From Eonycteris spelaea (lineage: Eukaryota; Chordata; Mammalia; Chiroptera; Pteropodidae), in the NCBI GenBank assembly GCA_003508835.1, contig PUFA01000211.1, positions 2,294,001-2,358,000 of the forward strand: 64,000 nt of DNA, read 5' to 3'. A model generated the notes under the pieces. The model had not been told where the DNA came from. It saw only the letters and a program-made list of their open reading frames with translations, and did not search any database. Below, in pieces: positions 31,286 to 43,539 of the stretch; positions within the stretch are counted from its first letter, which is position 1, and each line of letters opens with the position of its first letter. The translations under genes and the position numbers were made by a program.

Positions 31286-33724
31286 ATTGCTCTTAAGTCT
31301 AAAAAGTAAATCTCAAGTCATGCTGGTTACCATGGCACCAGATAAACAGCAAAATAAAATGATCCATCTCCTCAAGGAGAGGAAACCAGTTACAGAGACT
31401 CTCCACGACATTTTTTCCACAGAAGTTCACATTTGTGTTGCAATATCTTTTAGGGAGTAAATAAAATAAAGCAATTGCCTAAAAACAAGGCCACATTCCC
31501 AGGGTAGCTGAATGGGTAAATACATTTCAGGTAGGAGATGTTTTCAGGAAACCGAACACTTGGTTTCCTGCCTGTCAGCCCTTGAAAGGTCTGCTGTGCC
31601 ACTGTAGGACCAAATGCAGATGGCAGGGGTTCAGCTGCCAGGAGACCTTTCAATAGGCGGCGAGAAATGAGTCCATAATGTTCTGGCTTTGAAGGCCCTG
31701 TTGGTTTCAAGAGATCAATCAAGTTATTAAAACTAAACCAGGATCGATGTTTCCTCTGCATTCAATGTTTACAAGGTAGGCAAAGGTAGGCACACTGACG
31801 GTCACTGGGGGAACTTGCTTAACTTGGAGTTTGAGCCGGTCATCAGACACATGGGCCCACTGTCAGGTGAGAGGCACTGAGGGGAGGAGACACTCCACTA
31901 CCTCAGACTGAAGAAGGGAGGTGGCATGGGGCACCCCAAGAGCTTCCTGTGGTTACAGCTGTGGCAGCCTTGGACCAGCACAGCTAGCTGGTACCCTGAG
32001 CAGCCCCAACAAGTTATGGCCCTCTCTCCTTGCCCACCTGGAGACAGCTTTCTCTCAAGTTCAGGGGTCCCTCGGGAGAGAGGCCGTTCTTCACACCTGT
32101 GTGGAAAAAGCTTCATGCAAAGTCAGAACCAAGAGCCAAGGCCCCCTGCCCTTAGAAGTCAGCATGTATACCCCTGTCAGACTCGAAGTTACTCAAGGAC
32201 CAGCTTAAGAGTCTTCAAAAGTTGTTTCAGTATTTAAATTGTTTTATTAAATAATTTCCCATTAGGTCATTTCCCTGAAAATTTTAATTTTATAAAAGTT
32301 TTTTGTATTCCTAGATGTGGCTAACCACCTTTAGCTTTATAAAGAAAATCAATGGAAAAATAAGTTTAGGGGATAAAAAATTCCTAAGACTTCTTTTTGA
32401 AAGTGGAAGCATATATTATATTCCATAAAGTGTTCAGTGGATTATACTGTTGTCCAGTCTCTAATCGTCATCCTAATAAAATGGGATCATTTTCCCTATA
32501 ATTTACCTCTTCTCTCAAAAGAAAAGTGTGCTGCTTAACAAATATTCATTGTGATTACAATGTACTGAGTTTTTCTTCTCTCTTTTTTTCTCTTGAATAT
32601 AGAAGTATACCTATATGTGAGGGAAATTTTCACAAGAAAAAAGTTACGTTTAAGATATATTTAAAACCATTTCTAGCATTGAAGCAATGTTGTTTTCAAC
32701 ACACACACACCTTAAGTATGAAGCGTTTCAACAGTCTGAGTTAACATGTTTGTACAGACTAGACTGGGGACCCTCAAAAATGTGGCTTCTAAGTGAGACT
32801 CTAAACCTATTTTTACACCATCAATTCTAAAAAGCAAGTTACACATGACCTTTTGGAAAACATTTTTGATGTGGATATTGCCTTGAACATAGCATTGCAA
32901 GAAAATGACAGGGAGGTAATGGTGATTTTTAAAATGCTAGGGCTATAGTCCTTTCTTGTCATAGTTTTTTCCCTTCCTTTTAATTCTTAATTAGGGACCC
33001 TGCAGGGTGGGACATAGGATTCACTTGATTTAATCAGTTCTCTTCTGCCTGGAATGTCCCATCTGTCTTTAGAAGAAATAGTTGGAAGAGACTGTAGGCA
33101 TTATCAGCTAAGCTAAATTATTTATGGGAATATTAAGAAGAAAAAAAGCAGTTTCTTAAAAAAATGTAAACTTCACACTCTAAGAGACAGACATAATTAG
33201 GTTAAAATAGAACTATCTCTGGGAAAGACCGTAGAATTTTAATTAGCTCATCACTCTGAGCAGTTCTGACGTGTCAGCAGGTTGGTCCCAGAGGGATGCC
33301 AGGACTTCTGTGCTATATACACATTTTTGTTGTTGTTGTTATTTGTAGGTTTAAGTAAAAATAGGAATTGGTGTGCAGCCTAAACAAGCTGCCTGTAGAG
33401 CCCACCTTCTGAACAACACATATCTCAGGAACTAGAATAGCTGCCTACCCTATTTAGAACTTCCTCTTCCGTCTGGCATTTCCGCTGGTGCGTACTCTTT
33501 CCTGATTCATATTATTCTTATCCCCCTACCACTTCCACAGCGAATGATTCCCCATTTTATTGGAATCTTTTTGCATAATTTACTGCATTGGAAGATTTGT
33601 TTTAAGTTCCCTGAAATCATACAGTTAAATTGCCCATCCTTTACTTTTTTCAGCTTCTAATCTCTCTGACCCATTTTTTTGTTGAAATTTGGCCAACTTG
33701 ACAGAAATGAAAGTTCTTTTTAAA
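31286..33724. other. Unassigned stretch
   Basis: Includes AT-rich sequence (32220-32420) and a short (CA)6 at 32699-32711 and (GTT)n at 33329-33342. No confident repeat family. A minus-strand frame at 31450-31761 and overlapping plus-strand frames near 31921-32237 have no domain that was recognised. Confidence 0.4.
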
Positions 33725-33940
33725 GCAGTGTTTCTGAGTCTTCTGAATCTTTTTTGGGTCAGAGACACCTCTGAGAATTCGATGAAAACTATGGGTCCTT
33801 CCCCTAGAAAAATGCATATCTAACACACACACACTCATGCATGTACAAATATGCCCATGCAGTTTTACATAAAACTGCAGAAAATTCATGGCTATCTCCA
33901 AAATACATCTGTGGATCCCAGGTTGAAAATTTCATGGCCA
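33725..33940 (+). mobile_element. hAT-type (MER58-like) MITE remnant
   Basis: 'AGCAGTGTTTCTGAGTCTTC', 'GGGTCAGAGACACCTCTGAG', 'AATTCGATGAAAACTATGGG', 'CCCCTAGAAAAATGCATATC', a short CA run, 'GTTTTACATAAAACTGCAG' and 'GGATCCCAGGTTGAAAAT'. Ends are roughly inverted. Structure fits a hAT-Charlie MITE; the subfamily name is from memory. Confidence 0.6.
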
Positions 33941-34549
33941 CAGTTGAGCACAAGGGGCAAGTATCCTGGAGGGGGCCTGACTTGTGTTGCAAATGCTGGG
34001 ATCATGCATTATGTGAGGGCCAGAGCAGGGAGCATATTTCCAAGATGTAGGTGCTACGAAATACTGTGTCACGTGAGCCAAAGATTCAAATTTTAGTTGA
34101 AATCCTCTATTTCCAGAAAATATTTTTCATCCAAAAGGGTGGGAAGTAAGTAGTTCTGACCCCAGAAAGCTTCTCACATTTAATGTCCACCCTTAGTCTC
34201 CTTGACCTTGCTGTAGCCCAGTGGTGGGCTCTCCATACGACAGACCTTGGGCTGCTGGTGAAGATGCAGAGAGCCAGAAGTTTCTGTATGAGGCTGAGAC
34301 AACATAGTAGGACTTAGCATTCAAGAAAAGAGGATTCAGTCCAATGAGAAAGATGTGGAGACCGGTGCCTGGGTTTTGCCCTTTTCTAAGCAGAGGGGAA
34401 GGTAGGTTGAATCCCAGTCAAGATCACTGGGTATATTGGGCAGGGAGCATCTATTCCCTTTTTTACCTCCTGTGACTAATCGTTAAGTACTAACAGTCAG
34501 GAGTCCTTCAACAGAACGGCCACTAGAAAACCTCACCTGGGATTCATTC
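33941..34549. other. Unassigned stretch
   Basis: No recognised repeat, exon or RNA gene. Confidence 0.4.
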
Positions 34550-34705
34550 TACGCCCTTCTGCCACCACTAGCTGTGAGGCTTCGGGCAACCTGACTCACC
34601 TCCCTGAGCCTCAGTTTGCTCATTTGTGAGATGGGAATACTGTTTTCCTCTCGGGGCTATTACGAGCCCATGTCGTAAAGCTTTGTAGTGAATGCCTGGT
34701 TCTCT
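34550..34705 (+). mobile_element. MIR SINE fragment
   Basis: 'TTCTGCCACCACTAGCTGTG', 'AGGCTTCGGGCAACCTGACTC', 'CCTCCCTGAGCCTCAGTTTG', 'CTCATTTGTGAGATGGGAAT': MIR core in plus orientation, well preserved. Confidence 0.85.
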
Positions 34706-35660
34706 GTCCACACTCTATAACCCAAATGCAGCTCAGCCCTGGCTGTGGTGGCCGTGGGCCTGCACTGCTTCCTGGGGGACGTTGAGAGTAGGATGACCAC
34801 AGAGCTATCTGCAGGCACTGTTGAGTCCAGATTCTGAGGCCACAGGAAAATGGCCCTGCAGGTGGCATCAGGCCTGGCTTGCTAATGCCTGAGACAATGG
34901 TGTATAGAAAAAGATATTTGCGATGATGATCAAAGGACGAGTCTTTGAATACTGAGCTAACTGCACCAGGCTGACCCCTCATCCTACCTCAAAAGTTTGG
35001 TGTCTGGACTGTTTTAGAAATGTGCTTTGAACCTCTGAAACCTCTGAGAGTGGTACTTTTGCCACTGAATCAGCTATGACCTCCAAGAAGCCCAGGAAAG
35101 CCAAAAGCTCTACGGAAAAGAGCATTTCCTCTCAGCTCCACATGTATTTTCTGTAAAGGTTTGAGATCAAAGACGTCTGGTGAAGGAGGGCAGAGATGTC
35201 CCATCAGGGGTTCGTTCATGGGGCTCATTGAATGACTGCCATGTTTGTGTGTAAGGAGGATCCTGCTCATCTGCTCACTGCCTGAGACTTGGGATCACTC
35301 CTTGCCCTTTCCTTCTAGAGGAAAGGTCTAGGGTGATTGCTACAACACTGACAAATCTCAACAAAGTTTTATTTTTAAGCAGAGGATGGAACGGGGCAGA
35401 GACCACTTGCTTAACCCAGGCCTCACCTACCATTGCTGGGATCCCTGGTGTCCAAGGTCTGTGTGGCTTCAGTTTGGGCTGAGCTCTGATTTAGTAGTTC
35501 TCTAAGGCTGATATTTTGGATGGATGTTTCACTTAGGGAGAAGGTCTGAGTGAGTTTTGTGGACTTCAGCAAACATACAGTTCCTCTAAAAGTATTTTTC
35601 TATGTGAGGTATCTTGAGTAGCAGATAACTCAGGAAGAATTAGTTTTTATACATTACTGA
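34706..35660. other. Unassigned stretch
   Basis: GC-richer at 34730-34880. A 120-codon minus-strand frame (34620-34982) partly covers the MIR and has no recognised domain. No other signal. Confidence 0.4.
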
Positions 35661-35702
35661 TTTATTTTTTACATCAGGTAATAATTTATTTTTTACATCA
35701 GG
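35661..35702. repeat. 24-bp-offset direct duplication
   Basis: TTTATTTTTTACATCAGG occurs at 35661-35678 and again at 35685-35702 with no mismatch over 18 bp, separated by TAATAA. It abuts a reversed MIR. Confidence 0.9.
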
Positions 35703-35910
35703 AACTGTACTGGACAGTTGACACATATTAACCTCCCAACACTCCCCCTCCACACACACACAAAATACTGTGAGTAAAATATTGAATACTGCTTAACATA
35801 TGGGAATACTGTGACTCAAAAAGTGGACCAAGGCCACACAGCCTTATTGTGGTAGAGCCATAGTTCTTAACCATGTCTTTGTCACTCCAATTCCCAGGAC
35901 CCTTATGCTA
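35703..35910 (-). mobile_element. MIR SINE, reverse orientation
   Basis: 'AACTGTACTGGACAGTTGAC', 'ACATATTAACCTCCCAACAC', 'GACTCAAAAAGTGGACCAAG', 'GCCACACAGCCTTATTGTGG' and 'CATAGTTCTTAACCATGTC' follow reverse MIR order. A CA-rich patch (35752-35762) interrupts it. Confidence 0.65.
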
Positions 35911-36679
35911 TTTCTTCTGCCATTTTATGGTGCCATAAACCTCTAACACATGCATACCTACTATGACAAGTTAAAGAAGTCAAAGAAAAGTTAAGTAAAA
36001 GATTAAGAAACCAACATGTCCTTTGGTTGACAAATTAATAAGTTGTTTTAAAAGTAAAGTTTTCTGGTTTTTACTTTCCTTTTCACCTCTAATGTTCCCT
36101 GAAGAATCCAGGATAAAGATGCTTGCGTTACAGACCTGGTGACTATTTATTTAATGTCTTTAATTTTTCAGGGAAAAAAAAACCCTAAACACATGGCCCA
36201 ATACTTGTCTTATGGTAACAGAAAAAAATATTTTTAATGGGATTATTCTGGAAAATCCATGACAGATAGTTTCCATTGTTATAGGTTTAATCTGTGTTCT
36301 TTAATATTTAATTATTTGCCAGAAACCTATGAAATAGAGAATGTGTGCGCTCCACGGCAGGTGTTCCTGCTGGCTTTGCTAAGTGCCGCATCTTTAGTGC
36401 CTGAACAGTGAGAGACGTGCAGTGGGGACTTAGCTAACACTTAGTAATTGACAGGGCCTAATCTAGAAGCCAGTGTTTCAGGAAGGTAGGTTTATTGTGG
36501 TCTCCTCTTGAGTTTTCCTGAACCAGAACGAGGAATGGAGGGTCTGTCTGTCTGTAGCTGCAGCTGTTCACAGCTGAGCCCTGCACCTTATTCCCTTACT
36601 CCTTTTATTTCTCCTGGGCTCCCAGTGCTTAGATTGCTCCCGGGAACTCTGAGTACCTTTCCCTCCCTCTAGTCTTCTC
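35911..36679. other. Unassigned stretch
   Basis: AT-rich with an A run at 36174-36182. No confident repeat or gene. Confidence 0.4.
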
Positions 36680-37050
36680 CCCACTCCACAGCCAGAGTGA
36701 CCTTTCTAAACCCACAACTGTCACGTCACTCTTCTGCTTCAAGTGCTTTCAGAGACCTGGAGTCCAGTCTAACCCACGCCACCCCAGACAGTGGGCTGAG
36801 GTGGCACACTCCTGCCACTCCCTGGACTGCACTTCCCCCGCAAGCTCATCCTGAGTGGCAGCTCAGTCACTGGTATGGGATTTCGCCTCCTTTCCTGAGA
36901 GGTTCCTTGGCCTGGAACAACGTCCCCTCTCCAGCTGCTCCTTAAAAGATGAGCTACACGTGCTGACCCTTGAAATCCAGCAGTGGAGTCACCTCCTGAT
37001 ACCCTTCCTCACCTCTGTGTTAAATGTAGATGCCATTCCTGTGACACCGC
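36680..37050 (+). mobile_element. L2 LINE, plus orientation
   Basis: 'AGAGTGACCTTTCTAAACCC', 'TGTCACGTCACTCTTCTGCTT', 'CCTTTCCTGAGAGGTTCCTTG', 'GCCTGGAACAACGTCCCCTC' and 'GAGTCACCTCCTGATACCC' follow L2 ('...TGCCTGGAATGCTCTTCCCC...GTCACCTCCTCAGAG'). Confidence 0.7.
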
Positions 37051-37229
37051 ATGCACAGTGTGAGCAGGGAACCCAGCCCAGGTGTGACCTTGTCCCGCAA
37101 TGTGAGCAGGACACTCACAACCTCATCACATAGCACAAGCATTTAGAACAGGAGTGGTCTCATCCCATGATGCTTTACAAGAGTTGGCCCTGACTTCGTT
37201 TCTTTTTTTAAGAGGGAAATGACTATGAG

Positions 37230-37365
37230 AGACCCTTACCCTATGGATCTGGAAACCTGGATTTTGGTACTGAAATGAGGACTTCATTATCGATATAACT
37301 TAGGGCAGTTCAAAGAGCTAATCTTCAACTTTTTAAAGTATAAAATGAGAATTATGCCTATTTTG
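37230..37365 (+). mobile_element. MIR SINE fragment
   Basis: 'ATCTGGAAACCTGGATTTTG', 'ATATAACTTAGGGCAGTTC', 'TAATCTTCAACTTTTTAAAG' and 'TATAAAATGAGAATTATGCC' match a diverged MIR core in plus orientation. Confidence 0.6.
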
Positions 37366-39222
37366 TGTTACCCAATCACTGTAGGAATCAAATGTACTCA
37401 TGCAGAATGGTTTTTCTAAGCTAAAGAACCCTATGCAGGTGTTTAGTTTATCACCACTGGGACATTTTTCCATGCATTTCAAAGCAAGATAACATTGCAT
37501 ATTTGTGTGCAAATTGGACAATGAGCTTGTTCTTCTTCATATGTACTTTACCTTTGTCCCATCCAAAGAGGCTCATGGAAGTGCCCCAGGAGTGGCATGA
37601 TTCAGTTAGATGCAAGAATGTCGGCCAGGCTGGGTCTTCTGATGCCTGGGCCCACAGGCTGGCCCACATAAAGTCAGCACCCATCTGAGCCACCAACTAG
37701 AATAGACATAAATCTGTGGCTTAAAGTTGAAGAATGTTCTTTGACTGTGTCTGCTAGGTCACTAATGCCTTGTGGGGTCAGCTGGTTCCTGGCTCGGCCC
37801 CATGTCCCTATATCCTCTCAGAAATGTAAAGCTAGTGCCCCTGACTGGCCAGGACTCAATGGACAGAGTCAATGAAGTAATCCCTGAAGTGAAGTTGAGC
37901 AGAGGCCAAGACCAGTGGCTCCCACGACCACCCCTGGAAAAGCTGCCTTCTTTCTCCCTGGGGTGTGGTGGTGGTTGAAGCAAGGAAAAGCCAGTTGCAG
38001 TGCTATGGTTATCCTTTTTGGAGTGCCATTGGAAAGCAGGCAGGCCCCTCAGTGCTGGGTGTGCCAAGTCCTAGTCAGGGCGTGACTGCTGGGCCCCCAC
38101 ACTGGACCCAGGGCTGGCTGCAGGCAGCCACCTGCCTCTTCAAGGTGACCCCCGACATGCAGGCAGTGAGTGGGGGTCGAGCCCAAATTCCTTCCTATGC
38201 CTTCTCCCTAACCCCTCCCCTCCTATCCCGTCCTCCCTCCCAGCTTCTCCTCTGCTTTTGCCTTGAGGCATCACAGTTCCCTGAGGAAGAAGGCTGCTGA
38301 AGCTGCAACATCCCAGTTGGGCCCCGTCTTATATCCTGTTTTGGCTGGTGGCCTAGCCCCTGGGACAGAGTCCCTCAGGCCCCTCCCTGCCAGCCATCGG
38401 CCCCGATGTTACATGGGCTGAGCTCTCTGAGCTTCTCCCTGCTCCTGTGCTCAGTGAGGGCAAGTGAGCCAAGGCTGCAGGAAACAAAAACTGGTGGAAG
38501 GGAGACGCAACTACTTGTGTTTTGTGTTTTGTTTTGAAACAACAGGAACTTAAGTCGCAGGGAAAAAAAATGCCACTGCCTAAGTGTGCTGCACCTCACA
38601 TCCTCAGCCAAGGGGGAAGCCCATTTCTGATGCCCATCAGGAGTTATGGGCATTGGGCTGTGCTGTGGGTCCCAGGGGTAGCAGTGAAGGGCCCTGGATA
38701 GACTTTCTCAGGGCAGGTGATGTGAAGCCATGGTGGGCATGGATCCAACCAACTGCTGCCAGTGTGGTGGGACGTGGGGTGAGCAGCATGCTAACAGAAT
38801 GGGAAACTGTTCCCAGCTGAGTGCTGGGCCCGTCAAATGAGAATACGGATCAAAACTCAGTTCCTTAGCCTCTGAGCAGTTTGTTGTTGAAAGGCTGTTC
38901 ACTGGCTGAGGCTGTTTAATATTTCATTCACACATGTACGTGGAAACGAAGAGGCTGGCCTGTGGCAGAAGCTGGCAGGGAACTTTCCCCATTCCCCTCC
39001 TGAGCAATGGGAGATAGAGACCGACCAGGTTCATCACTGAAAGACTGGAGATCTCCACTTGGCCCAGAGTCTGGTCCTGTACTGCCTTCCTGAAAAGACG
39101 GATCTGGTGGCTTTGTTGGGTTCATGAAGTCTGTCCCCATGAGCGATCCCAGGAGGAACATGGCCGTTGCCTGTTTAACAGCTGTTTGGGTTAGGAATTT
39201 AAGTGTACTTTAAGATGATAAT
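37366..39222. other. Unassigned, partly GC-rich stretch
   Basis: 37740-38440 is relatively GC-rich but CpG-poor, not a CpG island. Overlapping opposite-strand frames of 92-111 codons (37762-38653) have no recognised domains. No repeat family was identified. Confidence 0.4.
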
Positions 39223-39227
39223 GTTGC

Positions 39228-39270
<43 letters not shown>
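39223..39270. repeat. (TTG)n trinucleotide microsatellite
   Basis: About 16 GTT units, nearly pure apart from one GCT near the left edge. Confidence 0.97.
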
Positions 39271-40139
39271 AGAGGTTCACAGGGCCTTTAATTTGCTGAT
39301 ATGCATACGAATCTCTGAGAAAGGCGTATGGAATGTTTTCTCCATGTTTCTCTTGTGTCTGCGTAATAGCACGAGACTGCGATATTTAGACGTGGGGTAT
39401 TTCTGGATCTGACTGTATTCAGGGTAGTGACTGTGTCTTTGTGCTCTTGGCTGTTAGCACAGAGCTTGGCTCATATGTCATACTTCATTAATGTTGTTTA
39501 TTGCACAAATGCCTTTTGTTATCTTTCAAGATGGCATTGTACTTCATATTGCCCCCAAAAGGTGACTGAACAGAAAGAGTACTGGAAACAAATCTGTGGA
39601 GGGTTTTTCATGGATCACGCAGGGCTTGCTGTTGCCAAGACGGTGCTCTATAGAAAGGGAGTGAGGTGTGGTCGATGTGGAGGGGTCTCTCCAGACCATT
39701 GCCCCAGCGTTTCATCCTCTATGAAACTGGAAGCAGAAGTCTGGAGACCCAAACCCCAGAGTTTTGGAAATGGAACTGATGACAGGCATGGTCACCACCT
39801 CTAGGGACCTTGGCCTTTGTGATCTTGTGTGGCTCCTGAACTTCAGACACCTCCATCACTGTGACATGCTGGTTCTTATGAGGCCATTATGATGCTCTTT
39901 GATGGGACTCAAGGTGCTTAGAGTTATGAGAGAGAAGGACAGGATGTGGGAGAAAATGGATTAGTCATTGGCACAGATTTAATTCATCTAACTTTTTTAA
40001 AAGGTAGATGATGTAGGAATCATCAAGCTCCTTAAAAAGTGAGGACTTGGGGACCCAGCATCCCTGTTTTGAAGTGCCGTTTGGTTAGGTTTTTGGTAGA
40101 AGGGTGGTACAGACAGTGTGTTCTGTGAGATGCGGCCTC
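39271..40139. other. Unassigned stretch
   Basis: A 125-codon plus-strand frame (39427-39804) contains cysteines but no recognised domain, has no flanking splice pattern that could be judged, and is not accepted as a gene. Confidence 0.4.
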
Positions 40140-40225
40140 CTTGGCAGGAAAGCCCTGATTTAAATCATAGTTTGGTCAGGTCATAAGTCATTTGAGCAAT
40201 TTAACCTGAAGCAGGCATAAAATAC
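40140..40225 (+). mobile_element. Possible MIR fragment
   Basis: 'GCCCTGATTTAAATCATAGT' and 'TCATTTGAGCAATTTAACCTG' resemble MIR core. Weak. Confidence 0.4.
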
Positions 40226-40907
40226 ATAGAAATAGAAAATACATGAACTATGAAAACATAAAATATGGATGCTCTCTGTAGCCTGGACATAGGGTTCCTC
40301 CAGCCTCCACTGCTGTGCTGTTGTATGCTCTCTTACTGACCCCTGTGTTTCCTCCAGCTCACGGAGCCCCCTTACCCCCCCCAGGGGAGTTTCCTTCAGG
40401 TTGGTACAGGCAGGACATTCACATCATCAGAGGTCTATGTTGGAGGGCACCTACTTGCGTGGGGGTTGTCTGCACCTCCTGCCTCCATCACGGAGGGCTC
40501 AGCTCATGGTCGTCTTTGCTTCCTAAGTAACGAGGACATTGTCTATGGCTTAGACAAACAATTACACAGAAGTAGGTGGAAACATAGAGACATGTGGAAT
40601 GAGATTGTCAGGGTTGACCTCGGGTAAGAGAAAAGGCCCTGAAACATCCTCCCCCTACTACTGAGCTGCTGCCTGAAATCTGACTGTAGAATGTAATTCT
40701 CTATTTTAAGCCACAGAGGAGACTTGACCCCTGAGAGTGGTAACATAACAAGCTCTATGAATCACTCCCACCTCTGACTGAGTGACTGGGTTTATCTGAT
40801 TCTTCTGAAGGGACAGGGGACAGTGTGAGGATCCTTATGTGGGTAGGATGGGGTAAGCACAGACTGGGGGACAGAGCCCCCAAAGGCAAATAGGTCTCCT
40901 TACTTGT
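40226..40907. other. Unassigned stretch
   Basis: No recognised repeat, exon or RNA gene; A-rich at 40217-40270. Confidence 0.4.
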
Positions 40908-40927
40908 TGGGTTTGTTTGTTTGTTTG
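40908..40927. repeat. (GTTT)n short microsatellite
   Basis: About four GTTT units immediately before the L1M tail. Confidence 0.8.
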
Positions 40928-40936
40928 GACGGACAG

Positions 40937-41705
40937 GTATTTTTTTTATTGTGGTAAAATACACATAAATTTTACCATTTTAACCATTTTTAAGTATACA
41001 AATTGGAGGCATTAAGGACGTTCACATTGTTGTACTACCATTCATTCATCTCCAGAAACTTTTTATCTTGCAAGACTAAAACTCTACACACATTAAACTA
41101 TAACTTCTCACTCTCCCTCCTGACAGGCCTGGCAACCACTTCGTGTCTCAATGAATTTGACGACTCTGGGTATTTCATATAAATGGAATTCTACAATATT
41201 TGACCTTTTGTGGCTGGCTTATTTCATTGCCTATAATGTCTTCAAGGTTTCTGCTGTAGCATATGTCAGAATTTCACTCATTTTTAAGGCTGAATAATAT
41301 TTCATTGTATGTATTACCATATTTTGTTTATCCATTCATCTATCAATGGACACTTGGATTATTTCCCCCTTTTGGCTATTGTAAATAATGTGGCTAGGAA
41401 CATGAGTGTACAAATATCTTTTGAGTATCCGCTTTCAATTATTTTGGCTATATACCCAGAAGTGGGATTTCTGGATCATATGGTAATTCTATGTTTAACT
41501 TTTTGAGGAATCACATGTTATTTTCCACAGTGGCTGCTCCACAGGTAGTACACAAAATTCCTATTTCTCCTCATTCTTGCCATCCTAATGAGTGTGAAGG
41601 GTTATCTCATGGTGGTTTGGATTTGTATTTCTCAAATAACTAGCAATGTCTAGGGCCTTTTCCATATGCTTATTGGCTATCTGGGTATCTTCTTTACTTT
41701 CCGTT
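40937..41705 (-). mobile_element. L1M LINE 3' end, reverse orientation, about 0.77 kb
   Basis: The longest L1 here. 3' UTR: 'TTTTTATTGTGGTAAAATAC', 'TTTACCATTTTAACCATTTT'. It continues through 'CTGGCAACCACTTCGTGTC', 'GTGGCTGGCTTATTTCATTG', 'AATAATATTTCATTGTATG' and 'ATCCATTCATCTATCAATGG' into the ORF2 C-terminal coding region ('ATACCCAGAAGTGGGATTTC', 'CCACAGTGGCTGCTCCA', 'TCATGGTGGTTTGGATTTG'). 5'-truncated near 'TTGGCTATCTGGGTATCTTC'. Frameshifts and stops destroy coding potential. Confidence 0.95.
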
Positions 41706-42384
41706 TTGTTTTAAACTTGCACTTAGGATACTTATTCAGGTGAATATTGATGTGTGTGGCCTGAGAAGAGGCATTCAGTGAAGGAAGTTAAATGTGCTGG
41801 GCCAGCTAGCATAGCACAGCAGCAGTCATGGTCTGCCCAGTGGGGAGGGGAATCCTCAGTGAGATGCTCTTTCTTGCACTGCGCTAGAGTGAGGTGAGGT
41901 TCAGTTGTTGCTGTGTTCCTCACTTTCCCGTCTCTGTGCCCACCCTTTGCTCAGTTGAAAGATCTGTGATACTGGATGTGACTTGTGTTGTCTTGCCTAT
42001 CTCTCTGTGGCACAAAATTAATTAAAAAAAAAAGTTTTCTCCTTTACAGTTGTATAATTTGGACTCCCTGTCCTCCTGTCATCCTAAACGACTTAGACAC
42101 ACAGGAGTAGTGGGATGGGAAGGAGGGGATGGCGAACTTGACTGAAAACACCATAGGTGTGGAGACCTTGTTCAGATGATGTGGGGGGACAGAAAGCAAA
42201 GGCTGTCCAGGATACTGTACCTGAGGGGAGCCAGAGCTTCTCTTAATATCTGCAAATGTCCATCAGGTTTCTGAAGGCAAATCCCTGCTCTCCTTTTCCT
42301 CCCTGAAGCTGTGGCTCCTGGTATTGTCATTAGTTGATGAAACAGAAACCCTCCTGGAGACTTTTCGATACTGATAACCAAACC
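41706..42384. other. Unassigned stretch
   Basis: Holds an A run at 42023-42033. No confident repeat, exon or RNA gene. Confidence 0.4.
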
Positions 42385-42740
42385 TGTTCTCTCAGCCTTT
42401 TCTGCACAGGCCCTCTTTCCAGCTAGTTGCTTCTGCTGGAAACTCTCCTCCCAGGTCCTTCTCCTCCCAGGTCCCTCTCCTCCCTCATCACCCAGAAAGC
42501 AAGACAGCCTTACTTTCCTCTTGAGGTTAAGTTCAAATCTGCTTCCTCTGAGAAGTCATCCCCAGAGTTCACTCCCTTTTTTGCACTGCCAGCATGGGCA
42601 TCACCCCAGGTAGAGTGTCACACCCAGTGCACCTTCTCATAGTCACGTGTCTCTTCAGGGCCAGCTCTGCAGCTTACTCATCTTGGCATCTCCCCTGGCA
42701 AAACACTGCTGCATAGTCCTTGCTGAATGAATGAATGGGA
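42385..42740 (+). mobile_element. L2 LINE 3' portion
   Basis: 'CAAGACAGCCTTACTTTCCTC', 'TCTGCTTCCTCTGAGAAGTC', 'ATCCCCAGAGTTCACTCCC' and the terminal 'CTTGCTGAATGAATGAATGG'. It includes a local 16-bp tandem duplication (42445-42476). Confidence 0.7.
42445..42483. repeat. 16-bp tandem repeat, about 2.4 units
   Basis: CTCCTCCCAGGTCCTT, then CTCCTCCCAGGTCCCT, then a partial CTCCTCC unit; a replication-slippage product within an L2. Confidence 0.9.
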
Positions 42741-42784
42741 TGCATTTTTTATGCACAGCTATCTTTTCATTTTCCATTATTCAC

Positions 42785-42890
42785 CATTATTCAGGGTTTT
42801 CTCTGGATCAAGAGCTGGGCATGGGACGTTGAATAAGAACACACTTCCTAAACTCAAGAAGCTTTTAATTCAGTAACCAGAGAGGTCAAT
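42785..42890 (-). mobile_element. L2 LINE 3' end fragment, reverse orientation
   Basis: 'GAGCTGGGCATGGGACGTTG', 'AATAAGAACACACTTCCTAA' and 'ACTCAAGAAGCTTTTAATTC' is the reversed L2 3' end ('...CTGGGGATACA...CTCATGGAGCTTACATTC'). Confidence 0.6.
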
Positions 42891-43539
42891 TCTAAATTTT
42901 TCTTTATGACATGCTTTTAAATATCGTTTCGATATTTAGAAAGAGGTAAACAACAAAGTATAGAAGTTCTGTCTTTGAAATAGTTGAAATCTGTAGCTAA
43001 TGCAGCCTGTAGGAAGCTAGGAAAACCATACCTACTCTGTGCTTGGAGTCATTTCCTCATGCTGATTGATAAGGAAAATTATCTGTGTACTATTGCTGAG
43101 CCACCTGCGTTTACATAAGAAACAGTCTGGATAATTATTGGCAAAGACTTTACGAGGCTGTAACAAGTCCTCCCAACTAGCTGTTTGTTCTGGGGGTTTT
43201 GCAGTGCAGTTCACCTTTGCCTAAGGTAAGGGAGGATTTGTTTGACAAAAACAATGACAAATATCCCCATGAAATTTAAATGTTGCTGGATTTTTGAGGA
43301 CTCTGAGAACGTGATGTGGGCACTGCACGATTATATGAGCATCTCATACAGTGCCTGCCTTGTTTCTTGTTCTGATTACATTTTCTCTTCCAGGTTGTAT
43401 TTCTATGTTGTCTGCTTAATGATGGTTTGTTCCAGGCTACCACAGCCTCTGGGTTTGTCCACCAGGGTTGGAATCTAGAAGCCTGTGCCTGTGTTAGAGG
43501 CACCACTTTGCATCACTGAGTTCGTGAACTGACCTTTAA
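42891..43539. other. Unassigned stretch
   Basis: Includes the small symmetric motif 'AAATATCGTTTCGATATTT' at 42929-42947, an imperfect palindrome. No gene or repeat family recognised. Confidence 0.4.

Noticed and set aside
31450..31761. 103-codon open frame, minus strand, with protein-like composition
   Set aside because: No known family recognised; length is within chance expectation for a 64-kb window.
37740..38440. CpG island
   Set aside because: GC content is raised but CpG dinucleotides are sparse.
39427..39804. 125-codon cysteine-containing open frame, plus strand
   Set aside because: The C-x-x-C spacings do not form a recognisable zinc-binding domain; no homology recognised.
42929..42947. 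Palindromic word around ATATCG/CGATAT
   Set aside because: Short and AT-rich; a chance palindrome of this size is not remarkable in 64 kb.
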